Positions 44,184-51,745 of a stretch of DNA of 64,000 bases are shown piece by piece. Numbering within the stretch: the stretch's first letter is position 1; the number at the start of each line of letters is the position of its first letter. Below the pieces are notes generated by a model. It had not been told where the DNA came from. It ran no database searches and saw only the letters and a list, made by a program, of their open reading frames with translations. A program made the translations under genes and the position numbers. This DNA is from Haloarcula pelagica (lineage in GTDB: Archaea; Halobacteriota; Halobacteria; Halobacteriales; Haloarculaceae). The stretch spans positions 186,001 to 250,000 of the forward strand of contig NZ_CP126161.1 in NCBI RefSeq assembly GCF_030127105.1, given 5' to 3'.

Positions 44184-44810
44184 ATGGACGCCAACCAGGA
44201 CGAAGCGTCGAACCCCTTCGGGATGGACGAGGACTGTCAGAACTGCGACGCGCTCTGTGCGACCCGTGAAACCGTCGTCCACGGCTACGGCGACGTGAGC
44301 GCGGAGTTTCTCGTCCTCGGCGACTCGCCCAGCGCCGCGGCCGACGACTCCGGCGTCCCCTTTACCGGCGAGCACGAACGCGGCCTGCTCGACATCCTCG
44401 CGGCCGTCGACATGTGCGAGGATCCGGACGCCGCCGAGCCGACGCTCGACAACGCCTTCCTGACCTACGTCACGCGGTGTCGCCACCCCGACCGGACGGC
44501 CACCGACGAGGAGGTCATGAACTGCGAGCCGTACCTCAACAGCGAGGTGCGGATGATCAACCCCGAGCTCCTGCTGCCCGTCGGTCAGGCGGCCCTCGAA
44601 GCGCTGGCCTTCGAGTACACCACGATGAGCGCGGACGAACTCGACGTGGTCGACCAGCACGCCACGACCATCCGCGGCCGGGGCTTCGAACTGCTCCCGA
44701 TGGTGCCACCGGCCGAACAGAGCGACGAACAGCGGACCGCCGTTCTCGACGCGCTCGGCGACATCCTGGGTCGTGACTACCGCCAGACGAAGGGACGACG
44801 AGGCAGATAA
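44184..44810 (+). CDS. Uracil-DNA glycosylase, family 4-like (Fe-S)
   Basis: 208 aa. Four Cys residues at 18, 21, 99 and 114 (CQNC; TRCRHPDRTATDEEVMNCEPYL) match the [4Fe-4S] ligands of family 4/5 UDGs. FLVLGDSPSAAADDSGVPFTG corresponds to the uracil-pocket motif GEAPG-x-x-ED..G.PF.G, with Asp in place of the usual Glu after G. LLPVGQAALEAL follows. It would excise uracil from DNA; the altered first motif may change specificity. Confidence 0.75.
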   Translation: MDANQDEASNPFGMDEDCQNCDALCATRETVVHGYGDVSAEFLVLGDSPSAAADDSGVPFTGEHERGLLDILAAVDMCEDPDAAEPTLDNAFLTYVTRCRHPDRTATDEEVMNCEPYLNSEVRMINPELLLPVGQAALEALAFEYTTMSADELDVVDQHATTIRGRGFELLPMVPPAEQSDEQRTAVLDALGDILGRDYRQTKGRRGR

Positions 44811-44816
44811 CCGGCC

Positions 44817-45344
44817 TCAGCCCAGCGCGGTCGGTTCGGCCAGCGTCCCGTAGTCGGCGGCCGTCTGCAGCCGTTCGCGGCCGTCGTGGCGGAACTGTGC
44901 CGCGAGAAGCTCCGCTGACTGTTCACTGGCGAACGTCGCTCCGCTGAGCCACTCCATCGCCTGCCAGAGACAGGTCGCCTTCTGCCGGGCCAGTTCACAC
45001 GGCTCGGTGATCCCGTCCGTCTCGGCGCGACCGACCGCGGTCGTGAAGTGGCCGACTGCGGTCTGAAACTGGTCGGCCGCGGCCTCGATGTGCGCCCGGG
45101 CGTCGGTCCACCGTTCGTCGGTGTAGCGGTCGAGACCGGCGGTCAGTCGCCGGCGACCCTCCCGATACGTCGCGTACCCGAGGCGGTACTCCCGGCGCGC
45201 GGTGCAGTCCCCGCAGAGTCGCCGCCGACGCCCACAGTCCGGACAGGTGACCGTCGACCGGGGTGTGGGGTCGCCGTCCACCGTCGCCGGACACCTGCGA
45301 CACGGACACGGTTGGTCCACCGCTGAATCGGATCGGTTCCCCAT
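44817..45344 (-). CDS. Hypothetical zinc-ribbon protein
   Basis: 175 aa from ATG 45344. CPCRRCP near residue 13 and CPDCGRRRRLCGDC at about 34-47 form candidate zinc knuckles. The rest is helical and charged. Family not recognised. Convergent with the UDG gene, 6 bp apart. Confidence 0.6.
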   Translation of the reverse strand: MGNRSDSAVDQPCPCRRCPATVDGDPTPRSTVTCPDCGRRRRLCGDCTARREYRLGYATYREGRRRLTAGLDRYTDERWTDARAHIEAAADQFQTAVGHFTTAVGRAETDGITEPCELARQKATCLWQAMEWLSGATFASEQSAELLAAQFRHDGRERLQTAADYGTLAEPTALG

Positions 45345-45394
45345 GCCAGCCTGTCGTACGATACCGGGCAAAGGTATGGACCGGCTACGCCCGT

Positions 45395-45823
45395 TCAGGA
45401 CGGGTCCCACCGATTCCGAACGCGGTCCGTCGTCGAGAGTTCGCGTTTGAGATCGGAGAGGTGCCAGACGATGTCCGTGAGCGTGATGATCCCGACGAGT
45501 TCCAGTTCCGACATCACGGGGACTTTCTTCACGTCCTCCGCGGTCATGGTCCGGACCACAGCCGAGACGGACCGGTCGGGAGTCGTCGTGACCACGGGAC
45601 GGTGGCCGACCTCGCGGACGGTGATCTCCGTCAGTGGACGCCCGGTCTCGTGAGCAGCCGCGAGGGCGTCGGACTCGGTGACGAGCCCCATCGGAGTCCC
45701 GTCCTCGTCGAGAACGACACAGGAGCCGACGCCCGCGTCGAGCAACCGCCCGACGGCCGTCGCCATCGACTCGTCGACCGCGACGGTCACCACGTCGGTC
45801 GACATCAGCTCGCGGACGAGCAT
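45395..45823 (-). CDS. Two-CBS-domain protein
   Basis: 142 aa comprising a CBS pair (residues about 8-62 and 73-128: VTVAVDESMATAVGRLLDAGVG; RSVSAVVRTMTAEDVKKVPVMS), a stand-alone adenylate-sensing module. GCTTATC 27 nt before the ATG fits a leaderless transcript. Partner unknown. Confidence 0.85.
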   Translation of the reverse strand: MLVRELMSTDVVTVAVDESMATAVGRLLDAGVGSCVVLDEDGTPMGLVTESDALAAAHETGRPLTEITVREVGHRPVVTTTPDRSVSAVVRTMTAEDVKKVPVMSELELVGIITLTDIVWHLSDLKRELSTTDRVRNRWDPS

Positions 45824-45902
45824 ACCTCACGTGGGCGAGCCAGGGAGATAAGCCTCCGGTCGTGAACGCAACCGACAAACCCGGGACGACCGGAGTGGAC
45901 GT

Positions 45903-46655
45903 ATGACCACTGTTGCAGTCCTGGCCGAGCCGCCGGTCGAGGGCGCGGTGCTCGACTCGTTCGTCGACGGCCCGCTCGACGCTGGCGAGGCCGTCGAGTT
46001 GTACACCGCGATGGTGCGAGACGTGTGTCGCGCCGTCGAGGACAGCGGCGGGGAACTCCTCGTCAACTATCGTCCCGCCGAGCAGGTCGCGGCCGACGTG
46101 GAGCCGGAACAGCGTCTCCGGGACGTGCTGGAACCGGCGCTGACCGACCCGGACGAGGCCCGCTACGAGGTCCAGGTCGGCGAGACGTTCGCCGGCCGCG
46201 TCGGCAACACCGTCACGTACCTCCTCGAACAGGAGCAGGTCAACACCGTCGCGGCCGTCGATCCGACGGCGGCACTGCTCTCGCGCCAGCGCATCGACAG
46301 TGCGGCGATGAAGCTCCGGTCGAGCGAGGTGGTGCTCGGTCCCTCGACCGAGGGGCGTGTCTACTACGCCGCCTTCGCCGAGCCCGTCGACTTCGAGGAC
46401 GCGTACGCCACCCCGGCGATCGAGACGCTGACCGACCGTGGCCGGGCGGCCGACCTGTCCGTCGATTTCCTCCCGAGCGATCCGGTCCTCGCCCGACCCG
46501 ACGACCTCCGGAGCGTGCTGCCGCTGCTCAACGCCCGCCGGCGAGCCGAGCGACTCGTCCCGCCCCGGACCGTCGACTGTCTCGCCGACCTGGGGCTCGC
46601 CCTCGATGTCGACGGCGACGACCTCACGGTCGTTCGGCGAACCGACAGGCCTTAG
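45903..46655 (+). CDS. DUF2064-like (GT-A fold) protein
   Basis: 250 aa. TVAVLAEPPVEGAVLDSFVDG and the repeated alpha/beta layout resemble DUF2064, a family related to nucleotidyl/glycosyl transferases. No clear catalytic DxD motif is visible. The family name is a tentative recognition. Gene stands between a CBS gene and tRNA-Ser. Confidence 0.55.
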   Translation: MTTVAVLAEPPVEGAVLDSFVDGPLDAGEAVELYTAMVRDVCRAVEDSGGELLVNYRPAEQVAADVEPEQRLRDVLEPALTDPDEARYEVQVGETFAGRVGNTVTYLLEQEQVNTVAAVDPTAALLSRQRIDSAAMKLRSSEVVLGPSTEGRVYYAAFAEPVDFEDAYATPAIETLTDRGRAADLSVDFLPSDPVLARPDDLRSVLPLLNARRRAERLVPPRTVDCLADLGLALDVDGDDLTVVRRTDRP

Positions 46656-46681
46656 AGGAGCCACACGAAACTGCCGGGCGC

Positions 46682-46763
46682 GGTGGGATGGCAGAGCGGC
46701 CTATTGCGCCTGCCTTGAAAGCAGGTACCGTAAGGTTCCTGGGTTCAAATCCCAGTCCCACCG
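46682..46763 (+). tRNA. tRNA-Ser (anticodon TGA)
   Basis: Acceptor GGTGGGA pairs with TCCCACC, anticodon stem CCTGC/GCAGG around CTTGAAA gives TGA, T-arm CTGGG/CCCAG with TTCAAAT, and an enlarged variable region (TACCGTAAGGTTC) as in type II tRNAs. Discriminator G. 82 nt, no CCA encoded, no intron. Confidence 0.95.
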
Positions 46764-46874
46764 TCTCTCGCGGCTCGATCGGTCGACGAGGAGCCCCCGG
46801 CCCGGACCAGTCCCGCTCTGCGGTTTCGGCTGGCCGCGTGCCACCGACCTGTCCGTGAGACAACAACTGTGCAG

Positions 46875-46881
46875 TTTTATA
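46875..46881 (+). promoter_or_regulatory. TATA box of the CARDB-like surface protein
   Basis: TTTTATA, 27-33 nt before ATG 46908. Confidence 0.5.
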
Positions 46882-46907
46882 CTGCTGGTGTTGGTCAGAC
46901 AGAGACG

Positions 46908-48317
46908 ATGGAGCACCAGCAACGGTCCCCGGCGGCGGCGATCGGTCTCGCCGCTGTCTGTGTCACCGCACTCGCGATCGCGGGCTTGGCCGCGGCGCCG
47001 GCCGCCGCTGTCCCGAGCACGTACGTCGCCAACGCGAACGTCGGGCAGTCGGACGTTCTCGTCGGCGAGAACGTCACCGTCACGGCTGTCGTCGGCAACC
47101 TCGGTACCTCGCGCGGCGGACACACGGTCGAGTTCACACGCAACGGAAGCGGGTTCGCGACGAACCGCGTCGTCGTCGAAGCGGACGAACGCGAGCGCAC
47201 CTCGACGAACATCAGCTTTCAGCAGCCCGGCGTCTACGAACTCCGGGCCGACGACGAACTCGCGGGTTACGTCCGGGTGACGCGGACGCTCGCGACGGTC
47301 GACGCCCGGACGGAGAGCCAGCGGACCCTCAGCGTTCGCGTCGACGGCGTCCCGCTTCGGGAGACACACCGGGTCCCGATCCCCGCGGCGACGAACCGCT
47401 CGCTGCGTCTCCAGCAGTGGAACGTCACGACCGGGGAGTCCCGCTTCGAACAGACGGTCACGGAGTACACCGACCCCTCGGAAGCGGCGGTTCCGATCCC
47501 GGCCACGGACGCGACCGTCGCCGGCGTCGTCTCCGTCACGTCGTCGGCGCCCGTCGAGTCGACGACGGCGCGAGTCGCTGTCAACCAGTCGCGGCTCCAG
47601 TCGCTCGGGCTCACGCCCGATGAGGTGTCGCTGTACAGCTACGAAAACAGCCAGTGGCACACCGTCGAGACGACGATCGTCGACCGCCAGTCGACGGCGA
47701 TCGTCTACGAAGGGGCCGTCCCCAACGGCACGACCATCGCGGTCGGCCGCATGTCGCCCGCGTTCTCGATCACCGGGACCGCGCTCGATACGGAGGACGC
47801 ACCGGCGGGCCAGCGGATCGTCGTCGAGGCGACCGTCACGAACACCGGCGCCGTCGCCGGCGACTACGCGGCGACGATGACGCTCGACGACGAGTCGGTC
47901 AACGAGACGACCGTCACCGTCGCGCCCGGCGAGGAGCGGACGGTGACCCTCTCGGCGGTCACTGACTCGGCCGGCGCCTACGACGTGGGCGTGAACGACC
48001 AGGCCGTCGGCGTCGTCCGGATCGTCGACAGCCAGGTACAGACCCCGACACCCGGCGCTCCGACCGCGACGCCGACGGCAACGACCACCGCGACATCGAC
48101 ACCGACGAGCCAGCCCGCAGGGAGCGGGACCGGTGGTAGCGGCGGGCCGGCCGCCGGCGACGGACTGTTGCCGAGTTCGCTCCCGCCGACGGTCGCGGGC
48201 CTCCCGACAGTGTTGGTCGTCGGCGTGGGCGTTGGTGTCCTCGTATTCCTGCTCATCGGTGGCCTACTGTGGCGCAGTGGTCGGTCCAGTGGTGGCTCCG
48301 ACCCGAACCGCTGGTGA
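46908..48317 (+). CDS. Secreted, membrane-anchored CARDB-like protein
   Basis: 469 aa. Sec-type signal (residues 1-35, AAVCVTALAIAGLAAAPAAA). Two CARDB-like beta domains: NANVGQSDVLVGENVTVTAVVGN (about 40-125) and AGQRIVVEATVTNTGAVAGDY (about 295-375). A Thr/Pro-rich stalk (TPTATTTATSTPTS) follows, and then a C-terminal membrane helix TVLVVGVGVGVLVFLLIGG with a short basic tail. A cell-surface protein, probably heavily O-glycosylated in the stalk. Ligand unknown. Confidence 0.8.
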   Translation: MEHQQRSPAAAIGLAAVCVTALAIAGLAAAPAAAVPSTYVANANVGQSDVLVGENVTVTAVVGNLGTSRGGHTVEFTRNGSGFATNRVVVEADERERTSTNISFQQPGVYELRADDELAGYVRVTRTLATVDARTESQRTLSVRVDGVPLRETHRVPIPAATNRSLRLQQWNVTTGESRFEQTVTEYTDPSEAAVPIPATDATVAGVVSVTSSAPVESTTARVAVNQSRLQSLGLTPDEVSLYSYENSQWHTVETTIVDRQSTAIVYEGAVPNGTTIAVGRMSPAFSITGTALDTEDAPAGQRIVVEATVTNTGAVAGDYAATMTLDDESVNETTVTVAPGEERTVTLSAVTDSAGAYDVGVNDQAVGVVRIVDSQVQTPTPGAPTATPTATTTATSTPTSQPAGSGTGGSGGPAAGDGLLPSSLPPTVAGLPTVLVVGVGVGVLVFLLIGGLLWRSGRSSGGSDPNRW

Positions 48318-48361
48318 CGCTGAAGGCAATTCTTTTTGCTCCGCTGGTCCGAGGGTCGGGC

Positions 48362-48661
48362 ATGGACTGGCCGCACGACCCCGACGGCGAGGAGGGCAGC
48401 GAAGGGCGCCGGAAGTACGGACACGCGATACTCGCGAAGAAGATCGACGAGGGAGAGGACTTCCCCCTCTCGGCCGCGGACTACGTCGACCAGTACGGCG
48501 ACCACCCGGTCCGGATCGACTACGAGACGGTCGTCAGCGTCGCCGACATCTTCGAGTACGTCGACCGGGAGGAGTTCGAGGACTTCCCGGACTTCCACAA
48601 GGCGCTGGGCGCGGCCCTGCGGGAAGCGGACTGGTGGCCCTACCGGCTCACCCACGCCTGA
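48362..48661 (+). CDS. DUF5785 family protein
   Basis: 99 aa, MDWPHDPDGEEGSEGRRKYG start and VRIDYETVVSVADIFEYVD match the haloarchaeal DUF5785 family. Small, acidic, soluble; function unknown. T-rich ATTCTTTTT about 22-30 nt before the ATG serves as promoter element. Confidence 0.8.
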   Translation: MDWPHDPDGEEGSEGRRKYGHAILAKKIDEGEDFPLSAADYVDQYGDHPVRIDYETVVSVADIFEYVDREEFEDFPDFHKALGAALREADWWPYRLTHA

Positions 48662-48716
48662 TCGCGCGGTGTGAGACCACGACACATACTTGTACCGGGC
48701 TGTTGTAGTGCCGACT

Positions 48717-49052
48717 ATGGCCACACGGAGTTCGAACGGAACGGAGGGACCGACGCAACTACCGGACCACGTCGTCGAGGAGCTGTGGGCCGACGAGCAC
48801 TGTCGACGAGCCCTGGAAGTGCTTCGTGACCGGGAGAGGCCGGTGATCGTCGCGGATCTCGCCGCCGCCGTGCTGGCGGCCGAGCGAGACGGTGCCCCCG
48901 CCACAGTGGACGACGAGGCGGTGCAGGCGCTTCGGACGGAACTCTACGAGCGACACATCCCGAAACTGACCGCGACAGGGATCGTCGCCTACGACTCGCT
49001 GAAAGGCACTGTCGAACTCCGGCGGCCGGACGTGCTCCCGTCCCACGACTGA
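48717..49052 (+). CDS. DUF7344-type winged-helix protein
   Basis: 111 aa from ATG 48717. LWADEHCRRALEVLRDRERPVIVADLA and ELYERHIPKLTATGIVAYDSLKGTVEL form the haloarchaeal wHTH (ArsR-like) domain seen in DUF7344 proteins. Likely transcription regulator; target unknown. Confidence 0.75.
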   Translation: MATRSSNGTEGPTQLPDHVVEELWADEHCRRALEVLRDRERPVIVADLAAAVLAAERDGAPATVDDEAVQALRTELYERHIPKLTATGIVAYDSLKGTVELRRPDVLPSHD

Positions 49053-49101
49053 GTCGGTTCCGACAGATCGATACTGTGTGACACCCAAGCGTGTCCCGAC
49101 A

Positions 49102-49869
49102 GTGACGAACACGCAGGTAACACACGTCCAGATCGACAACTACGGTCCCTGGACGGTCACGCCGGAACCGAGACGCGAGGTCGACCTCCAGACGCTCCAG
49201 TCACGTCTGTACGCGGACCTGGCGCAGCTATTCGGGAACCACGACGGCTACCTCTTCTTCTCGCGGTTCGACAACATGATCGCCGTCACGAACGGGCTCG
49301 ACCGGGCGGACCACGCACGCATCCAGGAGTCCGTCGGGAACCGCTATCCGGTCTCGACGAGCCTCTCGGTGGCGACCGCCGAGACGCCGGCGGCGGCGTT
49401 GGGGGCCGCGACCGAGCGGCTCCAGCGGGCCGGGAGTGCACAGGACGACGGCCGACGGGAAGTGCTCGAAACGGACGTTCTGCCCGCGGCCGAACGGACG
49501 GGGACGGACGTGCAACTGGCACACTTCGATGTCGACGACGCGACCGGGAAGTACACCGACCAGCTCAACGAGTTCGATACGTTCATCCGGATCGAACAGG
49601 GGTACGCGGCGCTGATGAAGTACATGCGCTTTGCCCACGACTCGCTGTCGTTTTTCGTGGGCGGCGACAACGTCATCGCGGTCTGCTCGGCGCTGGACCA
49701 CGAGGACTACCGCGACGCCATCGAACACGTCGAAGAGACGGTCGGCGTCGAACTCAAGGTCGGCGTCGGGCGCGCCCGGACCGCCGCCACCGCCGGGATG
49801 GACGCCAAACACGCGCTCGAAACCTGTCGTGAGACCGGCCGGCCAGTCACGTTCGCCGACGAAGGGTAA
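49102..49869 (+). CDS. gch3: GTP cyclohydrolase III (IIa)
   Basis: 255 aa, archaeal enzyme converting GTP to the formylated pyrimidine FAPy, first step of archaeal riboflavin/F420 precursor synthesis. TQVTHVQIDNYGPWTVTPEPRR, YLFFSRFDNMIAVTNG, FFVGGDNVIAV and KVGVGRARTAATAGMDAKHAL are characteristic. GTG 49102 puts the N-terminus at the family position; GTG 49078 in frame adds eight residues and is possible. Confidence 0.9.
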   Translation: MTNTQVTHVQIDNYGPWTVTPEPRREVDLQTLQSRLYADLAQLFGNHDGYLFFSRFDNMIAVTNGLDRADHARIQESVGNRYPVSTSLSVATAETPAAALGAATERLQRAGSAQDDGRREVLETDVLPAAERTGTDVQLAHFDVDDATGKYTDQLNEFDTFIRIEQGYAALMKYMRFAHDSLSFFVGGDNVIAVCSALDHEDYRDAIEHVEETVGVELKVGVGRARTAATAGMDAKHALETCRETGRPVTFADEG

Positions 49870-49940
49870 AGAGGTACGTCACCGCGTAGCATAAACGTGG
49901 TGGAGGTACCTTTTAGACGGCGCGTGAGATATTGACACAC

Positions 49941-50516
49941 ATGAAGACTGCGGTGACCGCCCGAGAGGTCATGAATCGTGAGTTCGTCGGCGCCAGCGAG
50001 TCCGACGACCTCTACGAAACCGCCGAGTTACTCGTCCGCGAAGACGAGCGGACAGCACTCGTACTCCGGGGGAACGACCCCGTCGGCGTCGTCACGGAGC
50101 AGGACCTCCTCGGACACCTCGTGGACACCGACGACGCCGACGACGCGACAGTCGGCGACGCCATGGTCGAGTCGGTCCCCTCGGTCTCACCGGACGCTCG
50201 CCTGACGGACGTGCGCGATACGATGCTGGAGTGGTCCGCCGGATGGCTGCTGGTCGTCGAAGACGGCGACCCGGTGGGGACAGTCACCGAACACGACGTG
50301 CTCGCGGCCGCCCGGATGGAGAGCGAGACGACAGATCAAGTCTCGGACCGCCAGGAGGCCGCCACCGCCGGGCAGGTCGCCGCCGCGGACGGCTCGGCGA
50401 CCGCCGCTGACGACCAGTTCGAGCAACAGGGGATCTGCTCGGCCTGTGGGACCTTCACCCGGAACCTCGCGTCGTTCAACGGCCAGCTCCTCTGTGCGGA
50501 CTGCCGGAACGTGTAG
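49941..50516 (+). CDS. CBS-domain pair with C-terminal zinc ribbon
   Basis: 191 aa from ATG 49941. Two CBS domains (VTAREVMNREFVGASESDDLYE; MVESVPSVSPDARLTDVRD), then a linker and a zinc ribbon ICSACGTFTRNL / LLCADC. Nucleotide-sensing regulator, perhaps binding nucleic acid or protein through the ribbon. TTTTAGA about 24-30 nt upstream gives a leaderless start. Confidence 0.85.
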   Translation: MKTAVTAREVMNREFVGASESDDLYETAELLVREDERTALVLRGNDPVGVVTEQDLLGHLVDTDDADDATVGDAMVESVPSVSPDARLTDVRDTMLEWSAGWLLVVEDGDPVGTVTEHDVLAAARMESETTDQVSDRQEAATAGQVAAADGSATAADDQFEQQGICSACGTFTRNLASFNGQLLCADCRNV

Positions 50517-50556
50517 CCGGGCCAAACGTTTTCTCCGTCCCAGCCCGATCCGTACT

Positions 50557-51024
50557 GTGGAGATCCGGTCCGCACAGACAGCCGATGCCGACACGATCGC
50601 CGACCAGTGGGTCGCGCTGGCGGCCGGCCAGCGCGCTCACGGGTCACACCTGTCCACGGACGCGAACCGCTCGGCGATCCGCGAGGTGATCCTCCAGCGG
50701 ATCGTCACCGATCGGCTGCGCGTCGCCGTCGACGACGAGGCGGTCGTCGGATTCGTCATGTTCTCGGTCGAGACGGGGCGCTACGAGCAGGATGTCGTCC
50801 GGGGCGTCGTCGAGAACCTCTACGTCGTCCCGAGCGCCAGAGACGACGGGATCGGCAGCGCGCTCCTGACCGCAGCGGAGGACGCCCTCGCCGCCGCCGG
50901 CGTCGATGTCATCTCGCTGGAAGCGATGGCGGACAACGACGGTGCGCGCCGGTTTTACCACGCCCACGGCTACACGCCCCACCGGGTCGAGTTCGAGAAG
51001 TCGACCGAAAGCGATACTCTCTAA
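50557..51024 (+). CDS. GNAT-family N-acetyltransferase
   Basis: 155 aa from a GTG at 50557 (VEIRSAQTADADTIAD). The acetyl-CoA loop region VENLYVVPSARDDGIGSALL and AMADNDGARRFYHAHGY complete the GNAT fold. Substrate unknown. Last host gene before tRNA-Thr. Confidence 0.8.
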   Translation: MEIRSAQTADADTIADQWVALAAGQRAHGSHLSTDANRSAIREVILQRIVTDRLRVAVDDEAVVGFVMFSVETGRYEQDVVRGVVENLYVVPSARDDGIGSALLTAAEDALAAAGVDVISLEAMADNDGARRFYHAHGYTPHRVEFEKSTESDTL

Positions 51025-51054
51025 ACGCTCCCCCCAGAACAACCGAGTGCGAGC

Positions 51055-51128
51055 GCCAGGGGAGCTTGGGTGGTCCAAGCACTCGACTTGTAATCGAGAG
51101 TTCGTGGGTTCAAATCCCACCCCTGGCT
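51055..51128 (+). tRNA. tRNA-Thr (anticodon TGT), probable viral attachment site
   Basis: GCCAGGG/CCCTGGC acceptor, CTCGA/TCGAG anticodon stem around CTTGTAA, T-arm GTGGG/CCCAC with TTCAAAT, discriminator T. 74 nt, no CCA encoded. Viral genes begin about 130 nt after its 3' end. Confidence 0.95.
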
Positions 51129-51205
51129 CTGGTCATTTTGCGTACATGCTAACGCCGGGCAGTCTCGAAATAGAGCGACGCTGACGCCGGCGGATAGCAA
51201 TACAC

Positions 51206-51212
51206 CATATAA
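51206..51212 (+). promoter_or_regulatory. Candidate early provirus promoter
   Basis: CATATAA in the 132-bp gap after tRNA-Thr, about 50 nt before the first viral ATG at 51261. The only strong TATA-like element there. Confidence 0.35.
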
Positions 51213-51260
51213 CGCGATAGACATATCGGCTGGAACAGTCGAAACAGGGGGGTGCTCGGC

Positions 51261-51482
51261 ATGAGCCGGAGCTCCTACTCCGGCGACCCGCTTGACGGCA
51301 CCGTCCAGTGGATCGGCGAGCGCCCGGAGCTCGACGACGGGGAGACCGTCGACGTCGTCGACGACCGCATCGATGCCGAGGGCGAGGAGCGCGTCGAGAA
51401 CGTCCCGATCCCCGAGGACGAGCCCGACCGGCCCGATGTCGACGGCCAGTCGACGCTCGATGACTGGGGGTGGTCGCGGTGA
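51261..51482 (+). CDS. Small acidic viral protein, hypothetical
   Basis: 73 aa, very acidic (ERPELDDGETVDVVDD). Family not recognised. Its stop overlaps the GTG of the next gene (GTGA). Codon use matches its viral neighbours. Confidence 0.6.
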   Translation: MSRSSYSGDPLDGTVQWIGERPELDDGETVDVVDDRIDAEGEERVENVPIPEDEPDRPDVDGQSTLDDWGWSR

Positions 51483-51745
51483 CGACAGACTGCGACGGCT
51501 GCGGTGATCCTGTCGACGACCTCGATAAGTGCGACGTTTTCAACGAGAGCGGGGCCGTCATCGTCTGGGTCTGTTCAGACTGCAGAGAGAAACTCACCTC
51601 CAGCAGGTGTGTGGCCTGCGGTGACCGGGTTCGCGATGATCGCGAGGAGTCGATCGGTCCACACGGCTCGGGGTCCAGTTTCGGCCGACTGTGTCCCGAC
51701 TGCCGCCGTGACCTCATCTTCGAAGAGGGAGGTGTGTTCCAGTGA
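51479..51745 (+). CDS. Viral zinc-finger protein
   Basis: 88 aa from GTG 51479. Three CxxC pairs (CDGC, CSDC, CVAC) and a fourth (CPDC) indicate two treble-clef or ribbon zinc sites. Overlaps both neighbours by GTGA junctions. Possibly a DNA-binding accessory to the replication protein that follows. Confidence 0.65.
   Translation: MTTDCDGCGDPVDDLDKCDVFNESGAVIVWVCSDCREKLTSSRCVACGDRVRDDREESIGPHGSGSSFGRLCPDCRRDLIFEEGGVFQ

Noticed and set aside
44817-46664. Continuous 615-codon minus-strand frame spanning three genes
   Set aside because: Only the last 175 codons (from ATG 45344) have plausible protein character; the rest is antisense to the DUF2064-like gene and overlaps the CBS gene.
51148-51186. 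12-codon ORF MLTPGSLEIERR directly after tRNA-Thr
   Set aside because: Too short, no promoter at leaderless distance, and no coupling to the next gene.
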